9,949 nt of DNA from Opitutia bacterium (GCA_018695085.1 JABHOU010000643.1:1-9949); one strand, 5' to 3'; shown: positions 1-7,540, counted from the stretch's first letter. Notes: a model not told the origin generated them from the letters alone. A program made the numbers and translations.

Positions 1-1206
1 CCCGATATGCTCAAGCAAGCAGGGTATAAAACCGCAGTGGTCGGAAAATGGCACCTAGGACTGGGAAGCCCTGGGGTCGGTCCCCAATGGAATGACGAAC
101 TCAAGCCCGGACCGCGTGAGATCGGGTTTGACTACAGCTTTTTACTCCCCACCACCAACGACCGCGTTCCTCAGGTCTACGTCGAGAACCACCGGGTGCT
201 CAACCTCGACCCCAAGGATCCCCTTTGGATAGGAATGAAAAAGCCAAGCCCTGACCATCCGACCGGAGTGACCCACCGGCACACCCTGAAAATGGATTGG
301 TCCCACGGCCACAACTCGACCATCCACAATGGAATCAGTAGGATTGGTTTTTACACCGGCGGGCATGCCGCCCGCTTCCGGGACGAGGATTTGGCCGACA
401 AGTGGGTTGAAAAATCAAAGGAGTGGATCGGCAAGAACAAGGACAACCCGTTCTTTCTCTTCTTCGCTTCCCATGATTTGCATGTTCCGCGCATACCACA
501 CGAGCGCTTTCGCGGAAAGTCAGGGTTAAGCTACCGCGGGGACGTCATCGTGCAGCTCGACTGGTGCGTGGGAGAAATCGTCAAATATCTCAAAAAAGAG
601 GGTCTGGAAAAAGACACCATGATCGTATTCTGCTCGGACAACGGACCCGTCGGGGACGACGGGTACAAGGACGAAGCCCTCGAAAAGATGGGCGACCACA
701 AGCCCGCCGGTCCCTACAGCGGTGGAAAGTACAGCGTACTCGAGGGCGGGACGCGCACTCCATTCATCACCTACTGGCCGGGAACCATCAAGCCCGGGGT
801 TTCGGACGAAATGGTCTGCACCATCGACCTCGCGACCAGCTTGGCCAATCACCTCAAGGTCTCCATGCCCAAGGATGCCTGCCTCGACAGCCTCGACGTC
901 ATGAATGCTTTGCTTGGAAAGAAAGGAGCAAAGGGACGTTCACATCTCGTTCAGCAGGACAATGGACGCGGAGGGAACTACGGCTATCGTGTGGGCGATT
1001 GGAAACTGCAACGCCACGACTCAAAGAGAAAGAGAAACGTCGTGGTGACCGACAAGCTCGCCAACACTCCTGCCCCTCGCTACGCCCTGTTCGACTTGAG
1101 CAAAGACGTGCGGGAAAAGAAAAACGTAGCGGAACAAAACCCGGAAGTGCTCAAACGCATGACGGAAGAATTGCAAAAGATCCTCGATGATGGACGCAGT
1201 CGTTAA
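1..1206 (+). CDS. Sulfatase, S1 family (arylsulfatase-like), 5'-truncated
   Basis: Frame 1 is open from the first base, so the gene begins upstream; the ATG at 7 is almost certainly internal. The visible part matches the alkaline-phosphatase-fold type I sulfatases. The second sulfatase signature, ending in GKWHLG, is at about 22-60. A His-rich segment HDLHVPRIPH follows at about 473-506, then the metal-binding SDNGP at about 634-648, and GGK-x-S-x-x-EGG-x-R-x-P at about 721-762. The first signature (C/S-x-P-S-R), whose Cys or Ser becomes formylglycine, would lie upstream, so the activation type cannot be read. The family hydrolyses sulfate esters and is usually exported in polysaccharide loci; the signal peptide is outside the window. 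The C-terminus is intact and ends at TAA. The substrate is unknown; a sulfated glycan is likely from context. The next gene starts 54 bp downstream on the same strand. Confidence 0.95.
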   Translation, partial: PDMLKQAGYKTAVVGKWHLGLGSPGVGPQWNDELKPGPREIGFDYSFLLPTTNDRVPQVYVENHRVLNLDPKDPLWIGMKKPSPDHPTGVTHRHTLKMDWSHGHNSTIHNGISRIGFYTGGHAARFRDEDLADKWVEKSKEWIGKNKDNPFFLFFASHDLHVPRIPHERFRGKSGLSYRGDVIVQLDWCVGEIVKYLKKEGLEKDTMIVFCSDNGPVGDDGYKDEALEKMGDHKPAGPYSGGKYSVLEGGTRTPFITYWPGTIKPGVSDEMVCTIDLATSLANHLKVSMPKDACLDSLDVMNALLGKKGAKGRSHLVQQDNGRGGNYGYRVGDWKLQRHDSKRKRNVVVTDKLANTPAPRYALFDLSKDVREKKNVAEQNPEVLKRMTEELQKILDDGRSR

Positions 1207-1260
1207 CTTTCATGCCTCTTTGGAGTAATAAGTTATTGTTCCAACCATCTTATATTCAAA

Positions 1261-3522
1261 ATGAACAAAATCCTAATCACCTCCCTGCTCGCTCTCACGC
1301 CGGCCTTGCTCCTGAAGGCAGATAGAATCTTGATCGAAACCGAATCCTTTTCGGAGCACGGTGGATGGAAGCTCGATACTCAATTTATACGGGAAATGGG
1401 TTCGCCCTACCTGTTGGCCCATGGACTGGGAACACCAGTTGCTGACGCAACCACGACCATTGAGGTCAAGGAAGGTGGAAACTATCAACTGTTCGCCCGC
1501 ACCAAAGACTGGGTAGCCCGTTGGGGAGCAAAGGGACAACCCGGCCGCTTTCAAATCATCATCAACGGCACCCCGGCAAAAGCCACCTTTGGCACAAAAG
1601 GAGCCGAATGGGATTGGCAAGGAGGAGGTAAAATCAGTCTTAAAAGAGGGAAGAACACCTTGGCGCTTCGTGACCTGACTGGATTTAACGGACGATGCGA
1701 CGCGATCTATTTGACCACTTTCAAGGAAGTCCCACCCAATGATTCCAAAATTCTTGCCAACTGGCGCCGGGAACTTTTGGGCATCACTGAAAAACCTCTC
1801 GAGAAAAAATACGACTTGGTCGTCATTGGCGGAGGTTACTCGGGAATGGGAGCTGCCATTTCCGGAGCCCGCATGGGATGCAAGGTGGCTCTCATTCAGG
1901 ACCGTCCCGTTCTCGGAGGAAATGGATCGAGTGAGGTAAGGGTCTGGGCAAAGGGAAACATCCGCCGTGGGAAATATCCGCGCATTGGAGAAATCATTGA
2001 GGAAATCTCGGACAAGGCGAAAAAGTCACCTGGCACCTACGAGGAATTCGAGGATGCAAAAAAGGAAACGATTGTACGGGCGGAAAAGAACATTGATCTG
2101 CAACTTTATCACCACGCCTTCAAAGTGGAAAAGAAAGGCAGCAAGATATCCGCGGTTCAGGCCTTCGACGTGCGAACGGGCCAAGTCACCCGTTTTTCGG
2201 GAACTCTTTTTGTAGAAGCCACCGGTCACGGAACGATTGGGTTCCTCGCGGGGGCCGATCACGAGATGACCCCCAAGGGCCGCATGGGCATGAGCAACAT
2301 GTGGGCATGGGCGAACGACAAAAAGGAAATATCCTATCCCAAGACTCCATGGGCTCTCGATTTGAACATGGCGGACTTCCCTTATCCGCGTGACTTTCAC
2401 GGTCAATGGTTTTGGGAAAGCGGATACGACAAGGACCCTCTCGGAAATGCCGAGGGTATCCGGGACTGGAACCTACGGGCGGTATTCGGAGCCTTCAATG
2501 CGATGAAGAACCGAGATGGGGCGGGCAAGCACAAGAACGCCAAGCTTATCTGGGTTGCCTATGTCGGTGGTCCTCGGGAATCCCGCCGACTGTTGGGCGA
2601 CGTCATACTGAACGAACAGGACATCGTTTCCAAAAGGGATTTCCCAGACGGATGCGTACCCAGCACTTGGAGTATTGATCTCCACTATCCTAAAAAACAA
2701 TACGCCCAAAAGTTCCCCGACAATCCCTTCATCTCCTATGCCGTACACGGCAAGGGCGTGGATCGTTCCTACGGCTACCCCGTTCCTTACCGCTGTTTCT
2801 ATTCCCGCAATATCGAGAACCTGTTCATGGCCGGCCGTTGCGTAAGCGTGACCCACGAGGCACTGGGGACGGTACGGGTCATGAAGACCTGCGGAATGAT
2901 GGGCGAGGTCGTGGGACGGGCCGCTTCCATTTGCATCAAGCGCGGCTGCCTTCCTCGGGACGTCTACAAGAGCTACTTGGACGACCTGATCGAACTGATC
3001 AACTTGCCTGGCAAAGCCTTTCGTCCAACCGTAAACGACAAGATCACAATCCCCTCGGATGCGATGGCCTTGGCGGGTGCCTATGGGGCTCCATCCGGTT
3101 TGGATCCGAAAAAATTCTCCGGGGTCGTAGATGATGCTCAGGCTTTGCTGAAAGGAAAATGGGCGAAGGGTACTGGATTAAAGCCCTATTTTCATTACGG
3201 CTATCGATACTCAAGTGATCCCGAAAGCACCGCTACCTTCACCTTGGAAGCACCCAAGACCGGACAATTCGATACCCGCATTGCTTATCAACCCCATCCC
3301 AACCGGGGCAAATCCGTTCCGGTCGAAGTGACCACGGGAGACAAAACCAGCAAAATGAATTCCATCGTGGACATGACCCAAAAGCCAAGTTTTGAAAACG
3401 GCTTTCATTCGGTGGGAAAAATCACGCTGAGAAAAGGACAAAAGGTTTTGGTCCACCTTTCCGCCAAAGGATCCAAGGGTAACGTGCACGTGGACGCCGC
3501 CCGACTCGTTCCCGTTGATTAA
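1261..3522 (+). CDS. Exported FAD-dependent oxidoreductase (FAD_oxidored-like) with flanking carbohydrate-binding-like domains
   Basis: The 753-residue protein starts at an ATG with a Sec-type signal peptide (about residues 1-20: Lys-Ile, hydrophobic core, Ala before the mature part). There is no twin-arginine motif. Residues about 22-155 look like a beta-sandwich of the kind found on carbohydrate-active proteins. The flavin domain starts near 184 with a beta strand and the dinucleotide fold GGGYSG (190-195), followed by LGGNGSSE (218-225). The segment PRESRRLLGD (438-447) and a C-terminal FAD motif NLFMAGRCVS (520-529) complete the family pattern. Residues about 632-752 resemble the C-terminal golvesin/xanthan-lyase beta-sandwich domain. 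Such proteins are common in PVC and Bacteroidota polysaccharide loci, but their substrates are mostly unknown. Oxidation of a sugar or sugar acid in the periplasm is inferred from context. No Shine-Dalgarno sequence precedes the start. The next gene begins 22 bp downstream. Confidence 0.88.
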   Translation: MNKILITSLLALTPALLLKADRILIETESFSEHGGWKLDTQFIREMGSPYLLAHGLGTPVADATTTIEVKEGGNYQLFARTKDWVARWGAKGQPGRFQIIINGTPAKATFGTKGAEWDWQGGGKISLKRGKNTLALRDLTGFNGRCDAIYLTTFKEVPPNDSKILANWRRELLGITEKPLEKKYDLVVIGGGYSGMGAAISGARMGCKVALIQDRPVLGGNGSSEVRVWAKGNIRRGKYPRIGEIIEEISDKAKKSPGTYEEFEDAKKETIVRAEKNIDLQLYHHAFKVEKKGSKISAVQAFDVRTGQVTRFSGTLFVEATGHGTIGFLAGADHEMTPKGRMGMSNMWAWANDKKEISYPKTPWALDLNMADFPYPRDFHGQWFWESGYDKDPLGNAEGIRDWNLRAVFGAFNAMKNRDGAGKHKNAKLIWVAYVGGPRESRRLLGDVILNEQDIVSKRDFPDGCVPSTWSIDLHYPKKQYAQKFPDNPFISYAVHGKGVDRSYGYPVPYRCFYSRNIENLFMAGRCVSVTHEALGTVRVMKTCGMMGEVVGRAASICIKRGCLPRDVYKSYLDDLIELINLPGKAFRPTVNDKITIPSDAMALAGAYGAPSGLDPKKFSGVVDDAQALLKGKWAKGTGLKPYFHYGYRYSSDPESTATFTLEAPKTGQFDTRIAYQPHPNRGKSVPVEVTTGDKTSKMNSIVDMTQKPSFENGFHSVGKITLRKGQKVLVHLSAKGSKGNVHVDAARLVPVD

Positions 3523-3544
3523 CGAATCCGCAAGACTGGCATAA

Positions 3545-5221
3545 GTGAGACGCACACGTCACTTTTGCCGATTCATTTGCCTCGGCGTCATCGTGGGTTT
3601 GATTCATCAATCCCATCAGGATTTTTTGGTAGATCTAAAGGAAAAGGGTCATCCAATCGGTCTGGAAGAAGTTCGGAAATCCCTTCCTTTGACTTCATCT
3701 CTCCAAGCCAGTTCCGACAAACCGTCCGAACTTCAAGCGCTGGACTCAAATGAAAAATCATTGGGATTGGTTACCCAAACTGCCCCCGCTGGGGACTCCG
3801 CGATCGGGTTTTCCGGGTCGACCAACCTCCTGGTTATTTGGGATGGGGATCAAAAAGTGTCCTCGGTGTCCATCCGTTCAAGTGGCGATACCCTTGACCA
3901 CGTGGATGCCATACTCGAAGAACCTGATTTCTTCGAACAGTTCGTCGGGAGGACTCGACAAGAACTTGCCCGCCTTAAAAAGGTGGAAGCCGTCTCCGGC
4001 GCGACCCTAACCAGCATGGCCATTGTCGATGCCATATCGATGCGCTTTGGTGGGAAAAAGCAGGCAAGCCGGTTTCCCTACCCCATTCGAATTGAAGAGG
4101 TCACCGAACATTTCCCATCCGCTTCCGAATTGATCGCCTCGGCTACCCATCCTTCCCTCTTGGATATTTTGGATGCCAATGGGTCCAAGCTCGGACAAGT
4201 CGGCAGAAGCTCACCCCATGCCGATCAGATCATTGGCTACCAGGGTCCTGTCGACAGCCTCCTCATTCTGGAAACCAACGGAACCTTGAAGGCTATGTCG
4301 ATCCGGTCGAGCTTCGAGAACCAACCGTATACGGATTACCCGAACGACGACGCCTACTTCGCTTCGCTGTTTACGGGTAGGTCCATTCCTCAGCTTGCCG
4401 ACATGAACTTAACCGAAGAAGAGGTCGAAGGGGTTTCCGGAGCCACCATGACCAGCATGGCCATGGCCGAAGGCATAGTCAAAACCGCCTCGAGTTGGGA
4501 ACGAGAAAGACTTCAATCCCTCGAAGCGAAAAAGCCGATCCTTACCTGGGAAGCCCGAGATTATGGTTCATTGGCCGTCATGTTACTGGCTGGATTCGTG
4601 GCCTTCACGAAACGAGGCAAAACCAAATTATTTCGCATTTCTCTGCAGGTTTTACTGGTCTGCTATCTAGGGTTGGTCAATGGAGACATTCTCTCTCAAG
4701 CTCTTTTTGCGGGCTGGGCTCAAAGTGGCGTACCCTGGGAACGGGCTCCCATCCTCGCCTTACTCAGTCTAGCTGCCTTGATCGTACCGGTGGCGACCGG
4801 CAAGTCCTTCTACTGCCATCAACTCTGTCCCCATGGAGCCGCCCAGCAATGGATGAGGAAACTGAAGAAGAAACCCCTTCGGTTGCCGAAAAAACTGGAT
4901 AACGTCCTGCAGTTTCTACCGGCCGGATTGCTCGCCTTGGTTGTGTTTCTGGCCTTTACCGGTTCCGCTCACACTGTGGCCATCCTTGAGCCTTTCGATG
5001 CCTACGTCTGGGAGGTTGCAGGAGGAATTACCATTGCCATTGCACTCATCAGTCTCATTACCTCGGCGTTCGTCCCAATGGCTTATTGCCGCTACGGGTG
5101 TCCTACTGGAGCGGTTCTCAAGCTTTTCGAATTCAAAAAAGGAGGTGATGGGTGGAACAAAAGAGATTACCTGAGCTTCACCCTCCTCGGTCTGGCATTG
5201 ATTCTTTATTTTTTCTTTTGA
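3545..5221 (+). CDS. Membrane flavoprotein: tandem FMN_bind domains plus NosR/PceC-like membrane region with two CxxxCP motifs
   Basis: The start is GTG; an in-frame TAA lies directly before it and no ATG serves better. Of 558 residues, about 10-21 form a short N-terminal membrane anchor. Two FMN_bind domains follow (about 65-168 and 205-315). Each holds a flavinylation motif, SGATLTS at 151-157 and SGATMTS at 298-304, where ApbE attaches FMN to a threonine through its phosphate. Both repeats also share SIRSS (109-113, 252-256), which indicates internal duplication. From about 340 there are roughly six hydrophobic helices. Two C-x3-C-P motifs are present, C424/C428 and C515/C519, as in the membrane part of NosR, NapH and PceC. 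No C-terminal ferredoxin clusters are present, which is closer to PceC than to NosR. The likely role is moving electrons between the membrane or quinone pool and periplasmic partners; direction and partner are inferred. apbE follows after 6 bp. Confidence 0.9.
   Translation: MRRTRHFCRFICLGVIVGLIHQSHQDFLVDLKEKGHPIGLEEVRKSLPLTSSLQASSDKPSELQALDSNEKSLGLVTQTAPAGDSAIGFSGSTNLLVIWDGDQKVSSVSIRSSGDTLDHVDAILEEPDFFEQFVGRTRQELARLKKVEAVSGATLTSMAIVDAISMRFGGKKQASRFPYPIRIEEVTEHFPSASELIASATHPSLLDILDANGSKLGQVGRSSPHADQIIGYQGPVDSLLILETNGTLKAMSIRSSFENQPYTDYPNDDAYFASLFTGRSIPQLADMNLTEEEVEGVSGATMTSMAMAEGIVKTASSWERERLQSLEAKKPILTWEARDYGSLAVMLLAGFVAFTKRGKTKLFRISLQVLLVCYLGLVNGDILSQALFAGWAQSGVPWERAPILALLSLAALIVPVATGKSFYCHQLCPHGAAQQWMRKLKKKPLRLPKKLDNVLQFLPAGLLALVVFLAFTGSAHTVAILEPFDAYVWEVAGGITIAIALISLITSAFVPMAYCRYGCPTGAVLKLFEFKKGGDGWNKRDYLSFTLLGLALILYFFF
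3995..4012 (+). other. Flavinylation motif 1 (SGATLT)
   Basis: These codons encode S151-G-A-T-L-T156 of the membrane flavoprotein. They match the ApbE recognition motif of NqrC/RnfG-type FMN_bind domains. The acidic residue usually found three positions before the Ser is Glu (E148) rather than Asp. The FMN acceptor should be T154 or T156; I cannot tell which from sequence alone. Confidence 0.85.
4436..4453 (+). other. Flavinylation motif 2 (SGATMT)
   Basis: These codons encode S298-G-A-T-M-T303, the second ApbE-type motif of the same protein. Again Glu (E295) replaces the usual Asp three residues before the Ser. Both copies keep all core residues, so two covalent FMN groups per polypeptide are expected. 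Confidence 0.85.
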
Positions 5222-5227
5222 CGAAAA

Positions 5228-6259
5228 ATGTCACGATCCCTTTTGATTCTTTCTCTCATTCCGCTCCTTGGGTGTCAGGATGATGGCGAACGGAACTTGA
5301 AACCGTACAGTCTGACGGGGAAGGCGCTCGGCACGACTTGGACCGTAAAGGTTTTGAGTTACCAACCCATCGATGAGAGCAAACTTCGAACTGACCTTGC
5401 GGCAAAGATCGAAGAAGCCGAACAAATCCTTTCCCACTGGCGGCCCGATGCCGAACTTTACCAACTAAACGCCACCCTTTCTTCCGAGCCTGTTTCCATT
5501 TCTCCGCTCCTCCATGAATTGCTCACGCACGCAAAGTGGACATACGAACAAACCGGCGGTGCTTTCGATCCCACAATTGCCCCGCTCGTCAATCTCTGGG
5601 GATTCGGCCCGGTTTCGACAAACAGGTTGAGCATTCCAACGGAAAAGGAAATCGACGAAACCCTTCAGTCAACGAGTATGAATCAAGTGGAAATCCTAAG
5701 CGACTTCGAGGTTCGGAAGAAACTTCCCGCACTCCAAATCGATCTATCGGCTTCGGCCAAGGGAGAAATCATCGACGAGGTCTGCGAAATGCTCGATCGT
5801 AGAGAACTGAGCAATTACCTCGTCGAAATCGGAGGAGAAATCAGAGGGCGTGGAAACGGAAAGTCGGGGGAAGGATGGACCATAGCCTTGGAGGATGGAT
5901 CCGAAGGCAAATCGAACAAATTGTCCACAGTCAACCTGCTCGACTATTCCGTTGCCACCTCCGGAACCTACCGGCAAACGAAGCCAAACCCGGATTCGGT
6001 CAAACCTGCCTCCCATTTGATCGACCCTCGGACCGGTCGCCCGGTCGAACACGATCTGATTGCAGTCAACGTACTCGCACCCACCGCCCGTGATGCGGAT
6101 GCGCTCGCCACCGCTCTAATGATCCTCGGACCAGAGGAAGGAATGAGCAAGGCAGAGGAAATGAACTTGATCGCCCGCTTTTGCACAAGTGAAGGAAACC
6201 GAACTCGACATACCCATACACCCACCTGGATACGTCTTTATCCCGTTGCGAACCAATAA
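5228..6259 (+). CDS. apbE: ApbE, FAD:protein FMN transferase (lipoprotein)
   Basis: This 343-residue protein uses FAD and a divalent metal to transfer FMN onto Thr/Ser of FMN_bind-type proteins outside the cytoplasm. It starts with a lipoprotein signal peptide whose lipobox is LLGC (Cys16), so it should be membrane-anchored and face the periplasm. The family hallmarks appear in order: GTTWTVK near 36-42; GAFDPTIAPLVNLWGFG near 111-127; IDLSASAKGEIID near 171-183; the EIGGEIRGRG segment near 201-210; SVATSGTYRQ; HLIDPRTGRPV; and DADALATALMILG near the end. Length and motif set are typical and no core motif is broken. It starts 6 bp after the flavoprotein gene, so the two are almost certainly co-transcribed as enzyme and substrate. 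There is no Shine-Dalgarno sequence; translational coupling is plausible. Confidence 0.97.
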   Translation: MSRSLLILSLIPLLGCQDDGERNLKPYSLTGKALGTTWTVKVLSYQPIDESKLRTDLAAKIEEAEQILSHWRPDAELYQLNATLSSEPVSISPLLHELLTHAKWTYEQTGGAFDPTIAPLVNLWGFGPVSTNRLSIPTEKEIDETLQSTSMNQVEILSDFEVRKKLPALQIDLSASAKGEIIDEVCEMLDRRELSNYLVEIGGEIRGRGNGKSGEGWTIALEDGSEGKSNKLSTVNLLDYSVATSGTYRQTKPNPDSVKPASHLIDPRTGRPVEHDLIAVNVLAPTARDADALATALMILGPEEGMSKAEEMNLIARFCTSEGNRTRHTHTPTWIRLYPVANQ

Positions 6260-6282
6260 TTCAAAAGGAAGCGTAGCAAACC

Positions 6283-6319
6283 TTGATCGAAAGCGCTCTG
6301 GGTTCGACATTGTGATCAA
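6283..6319. repeat. Imperfect inverted repeat downstream of apbE
   Basis: TTGATC (6283-6288) is complementary to GATCAA (6314-6319), and inside it TCGAA (6287-6291) is complementary to TTCGA (6303-6307). Together they could form a stem interrupted by a bulge (6308-6313). No run of T follows, so an intrinsic terminator is not obvious. The right arm overlaps the FNR/CRP-like site. Confidence 0.45.
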
Positions 6320-6341
6320 TATCAAATAAAACTCGACATTG
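6304..6341. repeat. 9-bp direct repeat TCGACATTG, 29-bp period
   Basis: The nonamer TCGACATTG occurs at 6304-6312 and again at 6333-6341. The copies flank the palindrome at 6311-6326. They could be paired operator half-sites or chance; two copies are too few to decide. Confidence 0.4.
6311..6326. promoter_or_regulatory. FNR/CRP-family-like operator upstream of the cytochrome c gene
   Basis: TGTGAT-CAAT-ATCAAA is a 6-4-6 dyad with 5 of 6 positions symmetric. Its core matches the FNR consensus TTGAT-N4-ATCAA at 9 of 10 positions (G replaces the first T), and its left arm also fits the CRP half-site TGTGA. It is centred about 97 bp before the ATG of the cytochrome gene. No good -10 hexamer lies at the class II distance. 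Such a site before a respiratory gene is plausible, but a single match in A/T-rich spacer is weak evidence. Confidence 0.35.
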
Positions 6342-6415
6342 AAGTGTTGGTTCGAATCCCATCATCCCAAACCTTCAAATACTGAAGTCAAAAAAACGCT
6401 CCTCCCAGTTCGCCC

Positions 6416-7540
6416 ATGCAAGCATTCAAACCTTCTTTGCTTTCTTTCCTGTTCTCTCTCTCCACGCCCGCGTTCTCCGAGATCGAGCGCGGAGAGGTTA
6501 TCTACAAGCAACTCTGCTTCAATTGCCACGGGGTCAACCTGGATGGCGGGATTGGGCCAAGTTTGATTGATTCATATTGGAAAAACGGAGATTCTTACGA
6601 TGCGATCTATCGCAGCATCGCCAAGGGAACAACCGGGACTGAAATGATAGCCTATGAATTAGTCTATCCAGAAAAAGATCTCCGTTCTCTTACGGACTTC
6701 ATCATAGGCAAACAAGAAGGCAACCGAGAGACTCTACGCTCCACCTACCCCAGAGACTATTTCAAAGGCAAAAGACTGCATCCCGACCTTTTTGACTCCA
6801 TTGAATCAACCTCCCAAAAGAAATTACCCGAGAACTTTTACTATGTGGAAAGGATGTTTGACGGGGTTCTGCGCGGTCAGTCCAAACTATTCATCAAATC
6901 ACCTGGCAAGTACCGATTGAATATTAATGGCAAAGGGCGAACTTCAATTTGGGTGAATGGAAAGGAAGTTCATTACAGCAATGACAAGAAGCCAAAGGAC
7001 ACTCACTTTGACAAAGAATTCGAATTGTCTTCCGGAACCCACGACTTGGAAATTCTCCACGAGGAACCGACTGCGCATTCGATGAGATTCGGAGTCAGGT
7101 TACAAAAACTCAACGGCAGACATTGGATGCTAACGGGGAAAAGTTTGGAGGGCAGCGTCCCCAAAGTCGTTCGCTCCGGAGAAAGTGCAAAAGTGATTCG
7201 CAAATGGATAGAAGGCTTGCCTCCCAGAACCCTGTTGTTGCTTTTGCCAAACAAGGTTCTTCTGGCTTACGATTCGACCAGCGGAAAGATAGTCAAGGGT
7301 TGGGAGTCCGCTTTTATAAATCAAACCCCTTCCCTTGACAGCCGAAGTCAAAAACAGTCCGAAGTCAAAGGGAAGGAATTACAAGGTATCGCCAAGACGA
7401 TATTGGAAGGTACGCGTTTTAATCTGTTACATTACGAAACCGAGGGGGATTCCGTGAAAATCGCAACTCTCGTGGATGGGACGCCCAAGAGCTTCAGGGT
7501 CAGCCCCGAAGGTGGAAATTCTTACAAACTCACTTTCTGA
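6416..7540 (+). CDS. Secreted mono-haem cytochrome c with C-terminal beta-rich extension
   Basis: The 374-residue protein has an N-terminal signal peptide (about 1-21, ending in PAFS-E). A class I cytochrome c domain follows at about 22-100: the haem motif CFNCH is at residues 34-38, GIGPSL comes next, and M77 in GTEM is the probable axial ligand. Residues about 140-230 look like a PA14- or jelly-roll-type beta-sandwich (KYRLNINGKGRTSIWVNGKE and neighbours). Residues about 250-374 resemble a segment that follows cytochrome or sorbosone-dehydrogenase-like domains in PVC and Bacteroidota proteins (LLAYDSTSGKIVKGW). The cytochrome would accept electrons from a periplasmic dehydrogenase, and the extension may hold it on a sugar or partner. 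It lies 22 bp before the propeller-DUF1080 gene, so the two are probably co-transcribed and work together. The ligand of the extension is unknown. Confidence 0.88.
   Translation: MQAFKPSLLSFLFSLSTPAFSEIERGEVIYKQLCFNCHGVNLDGGIGPSLIDSYWKNGDSYDAIYRSIAKGTTGTEMIAYELVYPEKDLRSLTDFIIGKQEGNRETLRSTYPRDYFKGKRLHPDLFDSIESTSQKKLPENFYYVERMFDGVLRGQSKLFIKSPGKYRLNINGKGRTSIWVNGKEVHYSNDKKPKDTHFDKEFELSSGTHDLEILHEEPTAHSMRFGVRLQKLNGRHWMLTGKSLEGSVPKVVRSGESAKVIRKWIEGLPPRTLLLLLPNKVLLAYDSTSGKIVKGWESAFINQTPSLDSRSQKQSEVKGKELQGIAKTILEGTRFNLLHYETEGDSVKIATLVDGTPKSFRVSPEGGNSYKLTF

Larger units (their letters stand above)
6260..6415. other. 156-bp intergenic spacer between apbE and the cytochrome c gene
   Basis: This is the longest non-coding stretch in the window, and the only one long enough for a full promoter region with operators. 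It holds an imperfect inverted repeat (6283-6319), a 9-bp direct repeat, an FNR/CRP-like palindrome (6311-6326), a tRNA T-arm-like stretch (6349-6369) and a small hairpin CTTCA-N5-TGAAG (6373-6387). I see no classical terminator with a T tract and no convincing -35/-10 pair. It may separate two transcription units or be an internal control point. Confidence 0.55.

Noticed and set aside
7..9. ATG at 7 as the true start of the sulfatase
   Set aside because: The frame is open to the left edge, and this Met sits just before the second sulfatase signature, so about a hundred residues including the active-site motif must lie upstream.
564..1190. 208-codon open frame inside the sulfatase gene
   Set aside because: It is a +1/+2 shadow rich in Arg, Gly and Ser with no family motif, and the sulfatase frame carries the motifs.
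1227..1256. AATAAGTTATT palindrome and TATATT as operator and -10 box before the FAD oxidoreductase gene
   Set aside because: The palindrome has 5-bp arms, TATATT sits too close to the start codon, and no -35 lies at a suitable distance.
6373..6387. CTTCA-N5-TGAAG hairpin as a terminator
   Set aside because: The stem has only 5 bp and is followed by A rather than T on the + strand.
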